DNA of 64,000 nucleotides from an uncultured Eubacteriales bacterium (lineage in GTDB: Bacteria; Bacillota; Clostridia; Christensenellales; CAG-917): contig URAF01000009.1 in the NCBI GenBank assembly GCA_900545885.1, positions 1-64,000 of the forward strand, read 5' to 3'. Positions 7,908 to 19,300 of the stretch are shown here, in pieces. Positions within the stretch are counted from its first letter, which is position 1; each line of letters starts with the position of its first letter. Under the pieces are notes generated by a model. It saw only the letters and a program-made list of their open reading frames with translations, ran no database searches and was not told the origin of the DNA. The position numbers and the translations under genes are program-made.

Positions 7908-9029
7908 TTATTTGACTTTTGCGCCGCACTCGGGGCAGAACTTGATGCCTGCCTTGAGTTCGGTTCCGCATTTAGGGCATTTCGCTTTCATGGACTCGCC
8001 GCACTCGGGACAAAACTTGGCTTTTGCGGAAACGGCGGCACCGCACTTGGGGCAAGTTACACTACCCGCCGCAACGACTTTTTCCCCGCATTCGGGGCAG
8101 AACTTCGCGTCGGCGTTCATTTCCGCACCGCATTTTGCGCATTTGGCTTTGGGCGCGGATTTTCCGATGCCGTCAATGCCTTCGGCAAACTGACCCGCCA
8201 TTCTTGCGCCCATGCCGAGACCTATTCCCGCCGCCGCAAACATTCCGCCTGCACCGGGGTTGCGTGCGGAATCGCGCATTGCCTGCACGGACTCGTACTG
8301 TGCATATTCCGTCATCTTGTCGCCGAAAACGCCGAGAGTCGTGCGTTTGTCCATGGCTTTCTCGACGGCTTCGGGCAGTTTGAAGTTGCGAATGACAATC
8401 TGGTCGACCGCAAGTCCGAGCTTGCCGAAACGCGCGCAAGCATGGTCACGCGCCGTGTCGCCGAGTTCGAGATAATTCGCCGCAAGGTCGAGCGCGGGAA
8501 TCTGGCATTCACCGAGCAAGTCGGTAAGTTCGGCGATAATAAGACTTCTCAGATAATCGGTTATGTCGTCCGTTTTGAAAGAATGTATGGTTCCGAAACA
8601 TTCGCGCATGAAAAGCGCAGGGTCACAAACGTGGAAGCTGTAATCGCCGTGTCCCATTATTCTTATCATGCCGAAATCCTTGTCGCGCATCATAATGGGA
8701 TTTGCAGTACCCCATTTCATGCCGATGAACTGTTTCAGACTTACATAATAGATATCGGACTTCTTAGGCATATCCCAACCGTATTTCCATGCTCCCAGTT
8801 TGGAGAGAATGGGTACGTTTTCGGGGGAAAGCGTCCATGTACCCGCGGTGAATACGTCGGCAATCTGACCCTCCGTCACGAAAATCGCTGCCTGCGATTC
8901 TCTGACGACAAGCTGAGAGCCTTTCATAATTTCGTATCTGTCGGGGACGGGAAATTTGTAGACCATGGTAGAGGAATCGGTCTCCGTCCATTCGATAACT
9001 TTCAACAGGTTCTTCTTGATGAATCCCAT
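7908..9029 (-). CDS. SPFH-domain protein with tandem C-terminal zinc ribbons (YdjI-like)
   Basis: Residues 1-250 form an SPFH (band 7-like) domain, with the YdjI-type opening GFIKKNLLKVIEW and VVRESQAAIFVTEGQIADVF near residue 40. A Gly/Ala/Met-rich stretch (ARNPGAGGMFAAAGIGLGMG) follows, then three or four short zinc ribbons of the form CxxCG...FCPECG up to the C-terminus. In Bacillus subtilis the related YdjI is a membrane-surface protein encoded with a stress-linked operon. The ribosome site GGAGG is well placed. It precedes the membrane-anchored zinc-ribbon gene, so a shared scaffold function at the membrane is plausible but unproven. Confidence 0.82.
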   Translation of the reverse strand: MGFIKKNLLKVIEWTETDSSTMVYKFPVPDRYEIMKGSQLVVRESQAAIFVTEGQIADVFTAGTWTLSPENVPILSKLGAWKYGWDMPKKSDIYYVSLKQFIGMKWGTANPIMMRDKDFGMIRIMGHGDYSFHVCDPALFMRECFGTIHSFKTDDITDYLRSLIIAELTDLLGECQIPALDLAANYLELGDTARDHACARFGKLGLAVDQIVIRNFKLPEAVEKAMDKRTTLGVFGDKMTEYAQYESVQAMRDSARNPGAGGMFAAAGIGLGMGARMAGQFAEGIDGIGKSAPKAKCAKCGAEMNADAKFCPECGEKVVAAGSVTCPKCGAAVSAKAKFCPECGESMKAKCPKCGTELKAGIKFCPECGAKVK

Positions 9030-9082
9030 AGTAACCTCCGTTTTAATCCATTATAACACTTTATGACGAAATTTCAATATTT

Positions 9083-10117
9083 TCACTGGAACAACAACAT
9101 AAGTACGGGAATTGTAATTATGCAAAGCAATGTCGACAACAGGATATTGTTTGCCGCTGTCTTCTGGTCCGCTCCGTAAAGTTCGGCAAGATTGAGGTTG
9201 ATTGACGCCGAAGGCATACCCGAAAGTATGACAAGCGCCGTGCGCATCATCTGGTCCATATCAAAAGGCAAAAGAATGACGTACACAAGGAGCGGGAATA
9301 TCAATATTTTTATCAAAGACGAAATGTAAGCTTTCCAGTCCGTAAACAGGTCTTTTACAGGCGCGACGGCAAAACGCATGCCGAGAATAATCATGCACAT
9401 AGGCGTCGTCATATCCGCAAGGTAGCCTATTATCTTCGTCAAAGGTGCTGGCAGGCTTTCGAGTGTAACCCCCGCAAAAAACAACGGCAACGCCACACAA
9501 AGCGTGATTGTCTGCGGATTGAGAATTGCTTTTTTGAGTTTGATATACTTTTTGTCGCCCGTAAGTACGTAAGAACCTATCGTCCAGCACATAAGGTTCA
9601 TCGACACGATGTAAACCGCCGAATACGCAATGGCTTCGGGATTCAACGGGAACAGCATCTGCAACACGGGTACACCGAAAAATCCGACGTTGCCGAAAGT
9701 TGCGGCAAGCACCATAACACGGTATGCCCTGCCGCGCACCGTGGAAGTTATGAGAGCGTTGAGGTCGGGTTCGTATGTCAAAGTGTGTCCGCCGATGTAA
9801 CCGTTGTCGATTAACATCGCAGTATCCTCGGGCTTATCGAATTTTTTGCACAGAATAAGCCACAACACGCAGAACAACGCCCCCTGCACGAGCATAGAAA
9901 CACCGAAAACGATTGCCAGATTTACGGCAAGTTCGGGTGTGAATTTGACTTGCAGGAACGAACGAAGCGACAAAAACGGCTGACAAACGTAAAGCAGTAC
10001 TGCGGAAAAATACGCAATAGACGACGGTTTGACCACCTTTGCCTTCATGAGAATAAAGCCGGGTATAGCCATTGCCACAAGCAACAGCACATTAATGGCG
10101 GTGGTGGAAAAGTCCAT
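9083..10117 (-). CDS. AEC-family (auxin efflux carrier-like) transporter
   Basis: The 344-residue protein has about ten hydrophobic helices in two five-helix halves typical of the AEC/bile-acid-type fold. The first half carries IPGFILMKAKVV, and NVGFFGVPVLQMLFP lies near the middle. The family exports or takes up organic anions such as malate, but the substrate here is unknown. I take the ATG at 10115-10117 because GGGAGG lies just upstream. A longer reading 27 codons upstream would start inside the promoter. It appears to be monocistronic. Confidence 0.88.
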   Translation of the reverse strand: MDFSTTAINVLLLVAMAIPGFILMKAKVVKPSSIAYFSAVLLYVCQPFLSLRSFLQVKFTPELAVNLAIVFGVSMLVQGALFCVLWLILCKKFDKPEDTAMLIDNGYIGGHTLTYEPDLNALITSTVRGRAYRVMVLAATFGNVGFFGVPVLQMLFPLNPEAIAYSAVYIVSMNLMCWTIGSYVLTGDKKYIKLKKAILNPQTITLCVALPLFFAGVTLESLPAPLTKIIGYLADMTTPMCMIILGMRFAVAPVKDLFTDWKAYISSLIKILIFPLLVYVILLPFDMDQMMRTALVILSGMPSASINLNLAELYGADQKTAANNILLSTLLCIITIPVLMLLFQ

Positions 10118-10145
10118 ACGTCCTCCCAAACGGTTTGATAAGATT

Positions 10146-10174
10146 ATTATAAATACGTTCGGCGGATAAATCAA
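10146..10174 (-). promoter_or_regulatory. promoter of the AEC transporter gene
   Basis: On the minus strand TTGATT (10169-10174), a 17-bp spacer and TATAAT (10146-10151) give a strong sigma-A match about 30 bases before the start codon. Confidence 0.75.
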
Positions 10175-10320
10175 GCAAGCGAAGCAACTTAATCGCAACT
10201 TGCAAGAGGTATGATAACGTTTTCACAAGCCGTACACATATAGCGTTTTTCAAAATAATCACCTTTCTGAAAAGTAGTCAGACACGCGCACCAAACAATC
10301 TGACATCCGCAACGAAAAAG

Positions 10321-10346
10321 AAACGGAGGGCGAATGCCCTCCGTTT
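10321..10346 (-). terminator. terminator of the giant lipoprotein gene
   Basis: An 11-bp stem (AAACGGAGGGC / GCCCTCCGTTT, loop GAAT) lies 27 bases past the stop codon. It is followed on the minus strand by a T-rich tail (CTTTTTCG). Confidence 0.9.
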
Positions 10347-10373
10347 TGTTTGACTTGACAGTCGTGATTCACA

Positions 10374-13300
10374 TTACACAGTCACGGTAATAGTGTTGCC
10401 TGTAAGCTGGCTTACGGGTACTCCGCCCACGGTGTCGAGCACTCCGCCCGCCGAATCGACTATTGCTCCGATGTAAGCCGTCAGCTTATACTCGACATTT
10501 CTGTTGGCAATGGCGGGAATGGTGAAGTTGCTGTCAGGGGATGCAAACGTTACATTGTATTTTGCTGTACTCTGTCCTGCGTTGTACTTTACTTCCGCCG
10601 TGCCGTACCAAACAACACTTACGGTAACGCCACCTACCGACACTTTGGTGGGAAGTACGTTGCCCGTTGCGCTGAGGCTGGGTGCGGATTGTGCCGAGAT
10701 GTCAACTGCTTTGACTTTGAGTTTGACGCTGAGACGCTGTCCGCCGTCAATCTGCATTGTAGCGCGTCCTTCGCCGCCTTTCTTCGCAAGGTCAACAGTA
10801 AGGTCAAGCGTGGAAGGCATTGCAACCGCGATGTAGTTGTAGGTCACATTCTTCGGCTCTTGTTCAGGTTCTCCGAAACTACCGTCTTCTTTGGGCATAT
10901 AAACTTTGAAGTTAACGTTATATCCCTTAGGCAGGTCGTGAGTTGCAACGTTATACGGATCGATTGTGAACTCTTCGTTGGAAACGCCGTCCGCACCGAA
11001 CGTGAACTTCTGACCGATGTTGCTTCCCTTGGTGCCCGTGATGTCGGTAACGATTACGCGTTGGACAAACATCGGGATAAGCAATTCCTGAGTGCTGCCG
11101 TCGGGACCGGTGAGCTGTGCGGTGAGATAAGTCTTACCGCCCATGTAGTTGACCTTCATCGAACTGGTCTTCCAGTTGAGTACGTATCCGTCGGAAGCAC
11201 CGACAGTATATTCCTGTTCGGTAGGTTCGGTATCGTTGTTGAAAACCACGTTGATGCTGGTGGGAAGACTGTCGCGGAAGTCACTCATGGAGAATTCGTA
11301 CGGGTCGATTGCGGTTGCCGCACTCATACCTTCCATTCCGACAAGCGTTTCGTTACCGGTTGCTGCAAGAGTTGCATTATGGGACACGACGAATGCCATA
11401 TCCTTTCTTGCGGTCTGTTTCTTGATGTTGAGCAGATTATCGGTTCCGTCCGCGTTCACGCCTCTCTTGATGTCGATTGCAGAAACGGTAATGGTAACTC
11501 TGTACCAGCCGCCTTGATAAGTCATACCGATGTTGGCATAATCGACTGTGACAGCAAGTCCAGCGTATTCACCGCTTACGGTTACCGCAGTACCCGTGGT
11601 CGGGAAGTGCTTCGCGTTGAGTACTATACCGCTGAACGGGTCAAAGTTGAATGTCTGCTTTTCAATGTCGAAGTAATTGACGCCGCCGAAGTCGTTGCCG
11701 TCTTTGTCGCAGAAGATAATTCTGTTCTGTTCGTCGTCGACTTTGACGAACTTATTTTCTGCACTGGTATCGAAATCGGTTTTACCGAACTTGACAGCTT
11801 CGCCCGTAAGAGCTGCATTCTTGATGTTGAGAGGAACGTTGACTGCCGCAACTGCTCCGGTTTCGGTGCCGTTGTCGAGTTTGACGTTCGCAGAAGTGTT
11901 TCTGACGCCGCCCGTGTAGGTGTAGGACAACGAAGCATGGTTCCACGAATCGATTGCAATCGTATCGCTTGCCGTATAGACAAACACCATGCAATTTGTG
12001 TCTTCGGCTTTTGCAAGGGAATAGGTCTTGGAAGTGTTGTCGTACAGATAGTAGTACGGAGTGAACACGTCTTCCGCGGTCTTGCCGAGCGCCTTGTATG
12101 CGGGATTGCTCTTATATTCGGCTTCATATACGTCTTTTGCAACGAACTTGCCGTCGATGTAGTACACGAAGTCGTTGTTGTATTCGCCGTACGCGAAGGG
12201 AGTATTTGCGCCGTACACGTCAAACGAATAGCGCAGAGTCACAAGGTCGTCTGCCGCGATCGTCGAGTTGTAACGGTTGATGCGTACGGACTTGAAGGAA
12301 ACGTCAAGGCTGATTTCGCCGATTACAACGTCGCCCGAAACGATTTCCATTACCGCAGGAGATGCGGACGAAGTCGTGGACGTGAAGTCGGCGGGCAATG
12401 CAAACGCTTTGTCATTGCCTTCGACGCCTGCTTTGAATCTGAGCGTGTAGACAACTTCTTCACCGCTTCCCGCAAAGACGAGTTTAACGGACTTCGGAAT
12501 ATCGTTTTCCGCGTTGAATGCAAACGCGTTGTAGTACGCAATCGCGGTAGGCATGCCGGTTTCTCTGCTGTAAGAGATTTCAAGCAACTGACCGTCCTGC
12601 TCTTTCGCGTTGGTGTAAGTGCGGATTATGGACGAGAAACGTCTGGTCTCGCTGAGCAACACGTATCCTTCGGGTGCAAGGTCGGAAGAAACGATGATGC
12701 GTTCCATAACAAGCAGAGGCAAGGTGAACGCATACTGTGTTCCGCTTTCGTCCGAGAACGTAATTGCGTGTTTGTCGTTGCGGTAGCCTTCCGCAGGCAA
12801 CGCACTGTCGTTGCCCCATTCGACGCTGCCCCAGTTGACTTTGAGAGTCTTTTCGCTGCCGTCGGACATCTTCACTTCCAGTTCTGCGGGAAGCGCCGAG
12901 GTATATGCTGCAAAGCTCTTGTAGAGGAACGGGTCGATGACCATCGCGCGATATTTCGCGTCGACAATCTTGACAACTTCCGAAGTGCTGTTTTCACCGA
13001 GCAGATTGTTCACGCCGTCCGAAACGTCCTGATTGTCAGCAAGAGTTACGACGACGGGAACTTCGCTCTGCGTACCGTTTGCGTTCACGGTGACAAGCGC
13101 AACGTCTGCCACCGCTTCCGCATCGTATCTGAATCCGTTCCAATCGAAGGACGCCGTCTTTTCTTCACCCGTCACAGGATTGACGACGGTGCCCGAAGTG
13201 GGCATAAGTCCGTAGAGTTGAGCGGATGTTCCTATTGTGTATTCGAGGTATCCCGCTTCGCCGGCATACGCTCTGCTGCCGTCCGCGAAGTTGAGAGCGA

Positions 13301-16300
13301 CAGGCTCTTCCGTCACAGGAGGCGCAGGCATAATCGTTGTAGGCGGCTCGGACTCCTCAATCTTGATGTTGACCTGATAGGGCTGTCTGACCTGAACTTT
13401 GCCTGTGGTCTGTTCGGGATTTACAAATCCGACAGCGTCAACCATACCGTAAGACGCATTGCCGGAGGTCTTGTCCACACCGCCACGGAATGCCCAGTAT
13501 TCACCGACATACAACGTCACGGTGACGTCGATACCGCGCCAGTATTCTACCGTACCGTCTGCCGTGGTAATTGCGGCAATAGCATCGGTGACCGCTTTGA
13601 TTGCGGCATCGTCCCAGACGACGTCAATGTTGGTGAAGGACTTGTTGCTCGTGTATCTGCCGCTCATCTTGTTGAATGTCTGCAGATATTCGACGAAGGT
13701 CTTGCCGTTGAGCAGGCTTCCTACGGTGTTGCCCTTGAATACGATGTAATTTTTATCGTTTTCTTTTGTAACTTTCAAAGTCAACGTTTCATCGTTTGCA
13801 CCAACTCCGTTCATTCGGCTTACGCTGCTGATTGCGTTGCGTTTCACCGTCACGGGATAGCTTCCGTAAGTCTCTGCGGAGTAACCCCATTGATATGTGA
13901 AGCCGACATTCAGAGTGTCGTTGCCGCTGTTGCCGTCAACGTCGTATGCACCGTCCCAACCGTACTTGAACGTTTCGGTATCCCAGGTAATCACACCGAC
14001 AGGGAAGTTTCTGCCGCTGGGCAACTTGTTGACGTCGAGCACCTGATAAGTCATGCCCGTTGCGGTATCGGTGAAGGTTTCACCCGTAAGTCCTGCCACA
14101 AACGCGGGATACAGTACGTATGTTCCGCCGTGGACATTGGTCAGCAGATTGCCTTCCGCGTCTTTTTCGGTGATGGTTTCATACTTGCCGTCCGAAAGTT
14201 TGAGGACTGCGAGCAACTTGTTACCTTGTTCATCGGTAAGCTGTGTGCCGAAAGTACGGGTTCCGCCGGTCAGGAATCTGATTCTGACAAGGTCGGGCAA
14301 CTCGACTTTGCTTTCGCTGCTCATGTCGACTTCGATCTTGGACTGAGTGTAAGTCTTGCCGTCAGAAGTCGTATATCCGTAGATGTTGCTGAGGCCGAAG
14401 TCGTTGGTGATGTACACGGGTATTGCCGCAACTACAACGTTGAGCGCATATCCGTAGACATAACCCGCAAGTCTCTTGCCGTCTTCGTCCTCGACAGCCG
14501 CCGCCGTAAGGTCAACGGAAGAAGCGTCCCAAACGATTGTCGTACCGCCCGTGTAATCGTAGCCGCTGCCGCCAACGCTGTTCATACCGTTTGCAAAGGT
14601 AACGTTTGCGGTGAGAGGCAACACTTCGGACAATCCTTTACCGTTGAGGGTTATGGACTGTGTCGCACCCGTGTTGAACGTAATCTGTCCTTCACGTGTA
14701 GCAGGGTCGGTAATGTCTATTCTGGTGTTGTCACCTATCTTATTGTTGTTATTTATGATTTCCGCAGTGTCACCTTCCGTGAATCCGAGTATTCCGCTGC
14801 CGGAAGTATCCTGACCGAGCAAGGAACGAGGATTGATGGTGAGCACCATGGTTTCCGCATAGCTGTTGAGGTTGTTTGCGCCGTTTGCGTTGTTGATGTT
14901 GTTAGTAACGTATTTGCCGCCCTGTTCGGTCTTGGCAACGTTGATCATCAGTTCTATTGCCTGAATACCGGGCGAAACGTTTCCGCTTACGCCATAGTCG
15001 GATGCATCGGGTGCAAAGTCTATGTAGATGTTTGCAGACGGATTGGGAACGTTCGCGTCATAGCTTGCGAAAGGTATAGGCAGGAGCGAACCGATAAGTA
15101 TACCGATGTTACCTACGCTATCACCTGCAATCGTCATTGCCGCGCCAACCAAGCTTTCGCTGACGGGAAGCAAACCACCATACAAGACCCACTGCAACAA
15201 TGCTACGGGAAGTCCCTGTACATAAGGCTTGATAAGTTCGACTTTTTCCTGAGTCGTAGCCTTCTTGCCTACCTCTTCAATCAATCCCTTGATGTTGTTG
15301 GAATAAGGCAATACAGCATAATCTCTGAGCGGATCTTCCCAAACGAGAGACGAAGAGTAATACCAATATCCGTAGTTGTAATCCGTCATCTTCGCAGGAT
15401 CGGGGAAGAAGAACGAGTCCGCATTTCTGCTGTCGGTGAATTCCTGAATGAGTCCCAACACGATTGTGTAAACCATTATCAGGAGTTCGTTGAACGCATC
15501 TTTACCGAATTCTATCTTGACAGACAGATATTTGCTGGAGTCGGTCAACTGGTTCTGTGCCTTTGTTCCGCTGAGGTAAGGTTGATATCCGTTGCTGTTG
15601 AACAGATTGAGGTCGATACTCTGGATAAGTCCGTCGAGCTTGGGCTCATAACTGCTGCCGAGCGACAACGCAGAAGTTTTTGCCGTGCCTTCGGAATCGT
15701 CGCTTGCAGTCACCGCACCGGGATAATCGGGACGTGTGGACGTGCCGGGATAAGACCATTCGTTGCTGTCCGCATCGGTGTATGCAAAATTGAACAGATT
15801 GCTGCCCGTGCCGGCAAGCGATGCCGCATCGATAGTGTCGCCCAAAATAGTTTTGAGAAGACTGTCTACAGTTCCGTTGCCGACACTCAAATTTTGTATC
15901 AGCAAATTGTTGTTACCGAAGTGAATATTCGCCGTAAACGGAGTGTTCGCTCCGCCGGGACCTCTGTCGGGATGTTTAACCGCAAGATCAAGGACAAGAC
16001 GGAAAGGCGCGGGATTCGTTCCGCTTATTGCGTCCGCTCTTCTGTTACCTATAAGCGTTACCGAGCTTGCACCGGTGTTACCGTATTTCGCTGCTCTGAG
16101 TCGAGCACCGGAAGTTTCAGCGGTAAGGCTTATGAATGTCGCGTTTTTCTCAATGGTGATGCCGAGCGAAGGTGCAATACCGTCGATGACATTCTGAATC
16201 AACGTCATCAGCCCTGCAGTCTTGGAGTAAGTAATGCCACTGTAACCGATTGAAACTTCACCGACAATGCTTTCAACATCGACTTGCTTGTCGAGAGATA

Positions 16301-19300
16301 TGCCTATATCGCTTATTGCAAGTTGCAGACCTGTCGAAGCTTCGTCGAGAATGCCTTCAAGCGAAATAGAGGAAATACCGTTATCGCTGAAAGCAAGGTT
16401 GAACGCAAGTTTCTGAATGCTGGGCAGTTCGATAGGCAGTTCGGGCAACAAACCGAATATGGTGTTGATGAGTGCTGCATCAAGTTCGAGACCGATGGAG
16501 CCTTCCGCGATGTTAATCGCCACGGAAACACTGTCATTGTCCGCCTGAGATTCACCCGCTGAAGATTCGGCGTCATCCGCAGACGTACCCGCATCCGCAC
16601 TCACGGCATTTTCGTCGAATGCTTTGCCGATGTTTGCACCGAGCAATCCGGTTATACCTTGGAACTTAATCTTGCCAAGACCGAGGCCGCTTGCATCGAT
16701 GTAAATTGCATCGGAGAACACGGTGCCGTTGGTACCGAGTGTGTAGATGTTGCCTTCTTTTTCCAGTCTGGAAGAACCGAGATAGTAAACAGTCAGGAAC
16801 TGGCTGTTGAAGGGTTCGCCGAGACGGATTTCGAGTTTGAGGTCACTGAACAGTATACCGCCGATACCGAATGCCACGATGGAGCCGAGGTCAATGTCCG
16901 CCGCAATATCGATGATCAGATTGACGTCGTTTTCGGCAAACGTTACGTTCACCTTCGGGTCGAACTTGTAAAGTGCGACCGCGTCGGAGATTTCGCCCTT
17001 GTATTCGGTGTAGCTTCCGAGGTCATCGGGAGTTTCCGTCGTATACAGTATTCCACCCTTGTCCTTCCACGCCTGTGCGTCCGCAGTGGAAAGTTTGGTG
17101 TAGTAAGACTGTAATCCCTGACTGAACAGTCCGAGCATTGTTTCGTCAAGCGCACCGAGGAGCAGGTTGGTGATTGTTCTGATACCCCAGCCCGCGAGCG
17201 AATTGTCATAATCCGTGTCGCCGGGTTTGAGACCTTCGGAAGTCATGCTGACTTCGACGAAAGCATTTGCACTGAGATAGAAGTTTTCGGCAATATTGCC
17301 GGTTGTCGCATTGTAAACCTCGCTGAACTTGGACGTATCGAGATTGATTCTGCCTGCTTCGGTTCCAAATACGGGTTCGGTGCCGAGCGTCAGAGTGTTG
17401 ATGTCGATAGCACCCATAAAGCCTTCCGCGAACTTGGCGTTGATACTGAGTTTTGCACCGTCTGCCTTGTCGCCGTGCGCGGAAATCATAATGTCACCGA
17501 AATCGGGCAATACAAAGTCGAGGTTAAGGTCGGGGTTCTCTTCACCGATCTTCGCAACGATTGCGTTGATGACCATTGCGGTAAGTTGCAGCGAGAAGTA
17601 TCCGGGATTGATGAGCACGCCGAGATATGCATAATCATGCAAAGTCATTCCGAGCGCGTCTTCAATGGTTGCAGTGACGGCTTCTGCCGCGGAAGAACCG
17701 CCGATACCTGCCGACGCAAGCAGTCCGCCGAGTTTGTCGGCAAGCAACTGATTGAGTCCGAGGTTGGTTATGGACACCATAACACCGTCGCCGAGTATAC
17801 CGGAGAGGTCGATGTAAACGCTGTCGTCTTTAAGGTAGACCGCAAGCAACGTGTTGCCGAGTTCACCCGCTTTTTCGCCTTCGGTCTGATAACGGTTGAC
17901 AACCAACGCAACTTCGAGCGAGAAGGTCGCAAGATCGATATACGCATCAAGTTTTGCGTTGAGATAAGGATTATCCTTGTCACCGAGCGCACCGACAATA
18001 TTGATAACGAGTTCGTTGTTTGCAAGCGGCGAACCCGACGGAATCTTCTTGAGTATCAAGTCAAGCAGTTCGCTGAGGTCGACGGCTTCGCCCGCTTCGC
18101 CGAAGAACGAAACGTCAATGTTCGTGCTGAGACGCAGTTTTGCGTCCGTTACGGACTTGAAGTCTTCGGGATTGAGACCCGCCGTTGCCTGCATGTTGCC
18201 CGTGAACTCTTCGTTGATACGGATACCGAGGTCGCCGATTTCGATTGCAACGTTGAGGTCGCCGAGTTTGATGTACTCGCCCTTGATGTATTCGGGATGC
18301 AACGTGTAACGTTTTTCATCGTTGGCACCGTAAGTGTAAGTTTCATCAGTTCTGCGCATGAGCAGTTCGATTGCCGCAACGAGCATCTTGTCGCCCGCAG
18401 CGTACGTCACGAATTCCGCTTCGCTTATACCCTGATAATCCTTGAGTTCCTGAGGAATATCACCGTACAGGCCGTTTACATCGACAGCCCAGATATTATC
18501 TTTGTCTGCATATGCATTTTCTTCTTTGACAAATACGGGTTTGCCGTTCTCGATAGTGAGGTTATAACGGTCACCGAGCCAAATGGTTTCGCTGGACGCA
18601 TACGCTGCAAGAGCGTATTCGGAAGTCGAAACTATGACTTTGTCGCCGTTTTCGGAATTGAGTTTATAACCGGTTTCCGCATCGCCGCTGACTTTGAGGT
18701 TTTTACCTTTGAGATATGCGGACACATCGCCGATTCCGTACAGGTCGGTCGCAAGGTATCTGTCGGGATTTGTCTCAATGTCTTCCACGTCGATGACGCT
18801 GTCCATACCGCTCATAACGCCGAGCTGTATCTGAATGGAAGGCGCGCCGCCGAAGAGAATGTTGATACCGCTCGTATCGGAAGCACTGGTAACCTTGATA
18901 TTGGGAAGGAAACTCAAGCTGTCCTTATCGAAGTCGGGCAGGAAGTTGTCGATGATGTTTGCAAGCAAATCTTCGGTAAGGCCTACGCTCAGCATATCGT
19001 TGGCGAACAGCAACTGACCGAGAATGAGGTCGAGCACGCCCCAGACCGCTTCGGGAAGAATACCGGTATTGGCGTCGCCGATATCGATGGTTATATCGTT
19101 GTCGGCTCCGACAATGGGTTCGTCAGCGGTTTCCGCGTCTGCGGTGAGGTCCTGAGTGCTCTCTTTGCTTCCGAGAGATGCAAGCAGAGACGCAAGAGGC
19201 AGACCTTCGAGTTTGAGTTTCTGACCGAGGAAGTCGCCCATTACGCTGTCGCCGGTCTGAATGAACTGACCGAGGAGGTTGCCCTGGATGTAGACGTTTG

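Noticed and set aside
10689..16253. A 1,854-codon rightward open frame, with other long rightward frames up to 31,229
   Set aside because: It mirrors the sense codons of the giant gene. It has no ribosome site or coherent domains and arises because TTA, CTA and TCA are avoided on the sense strand.
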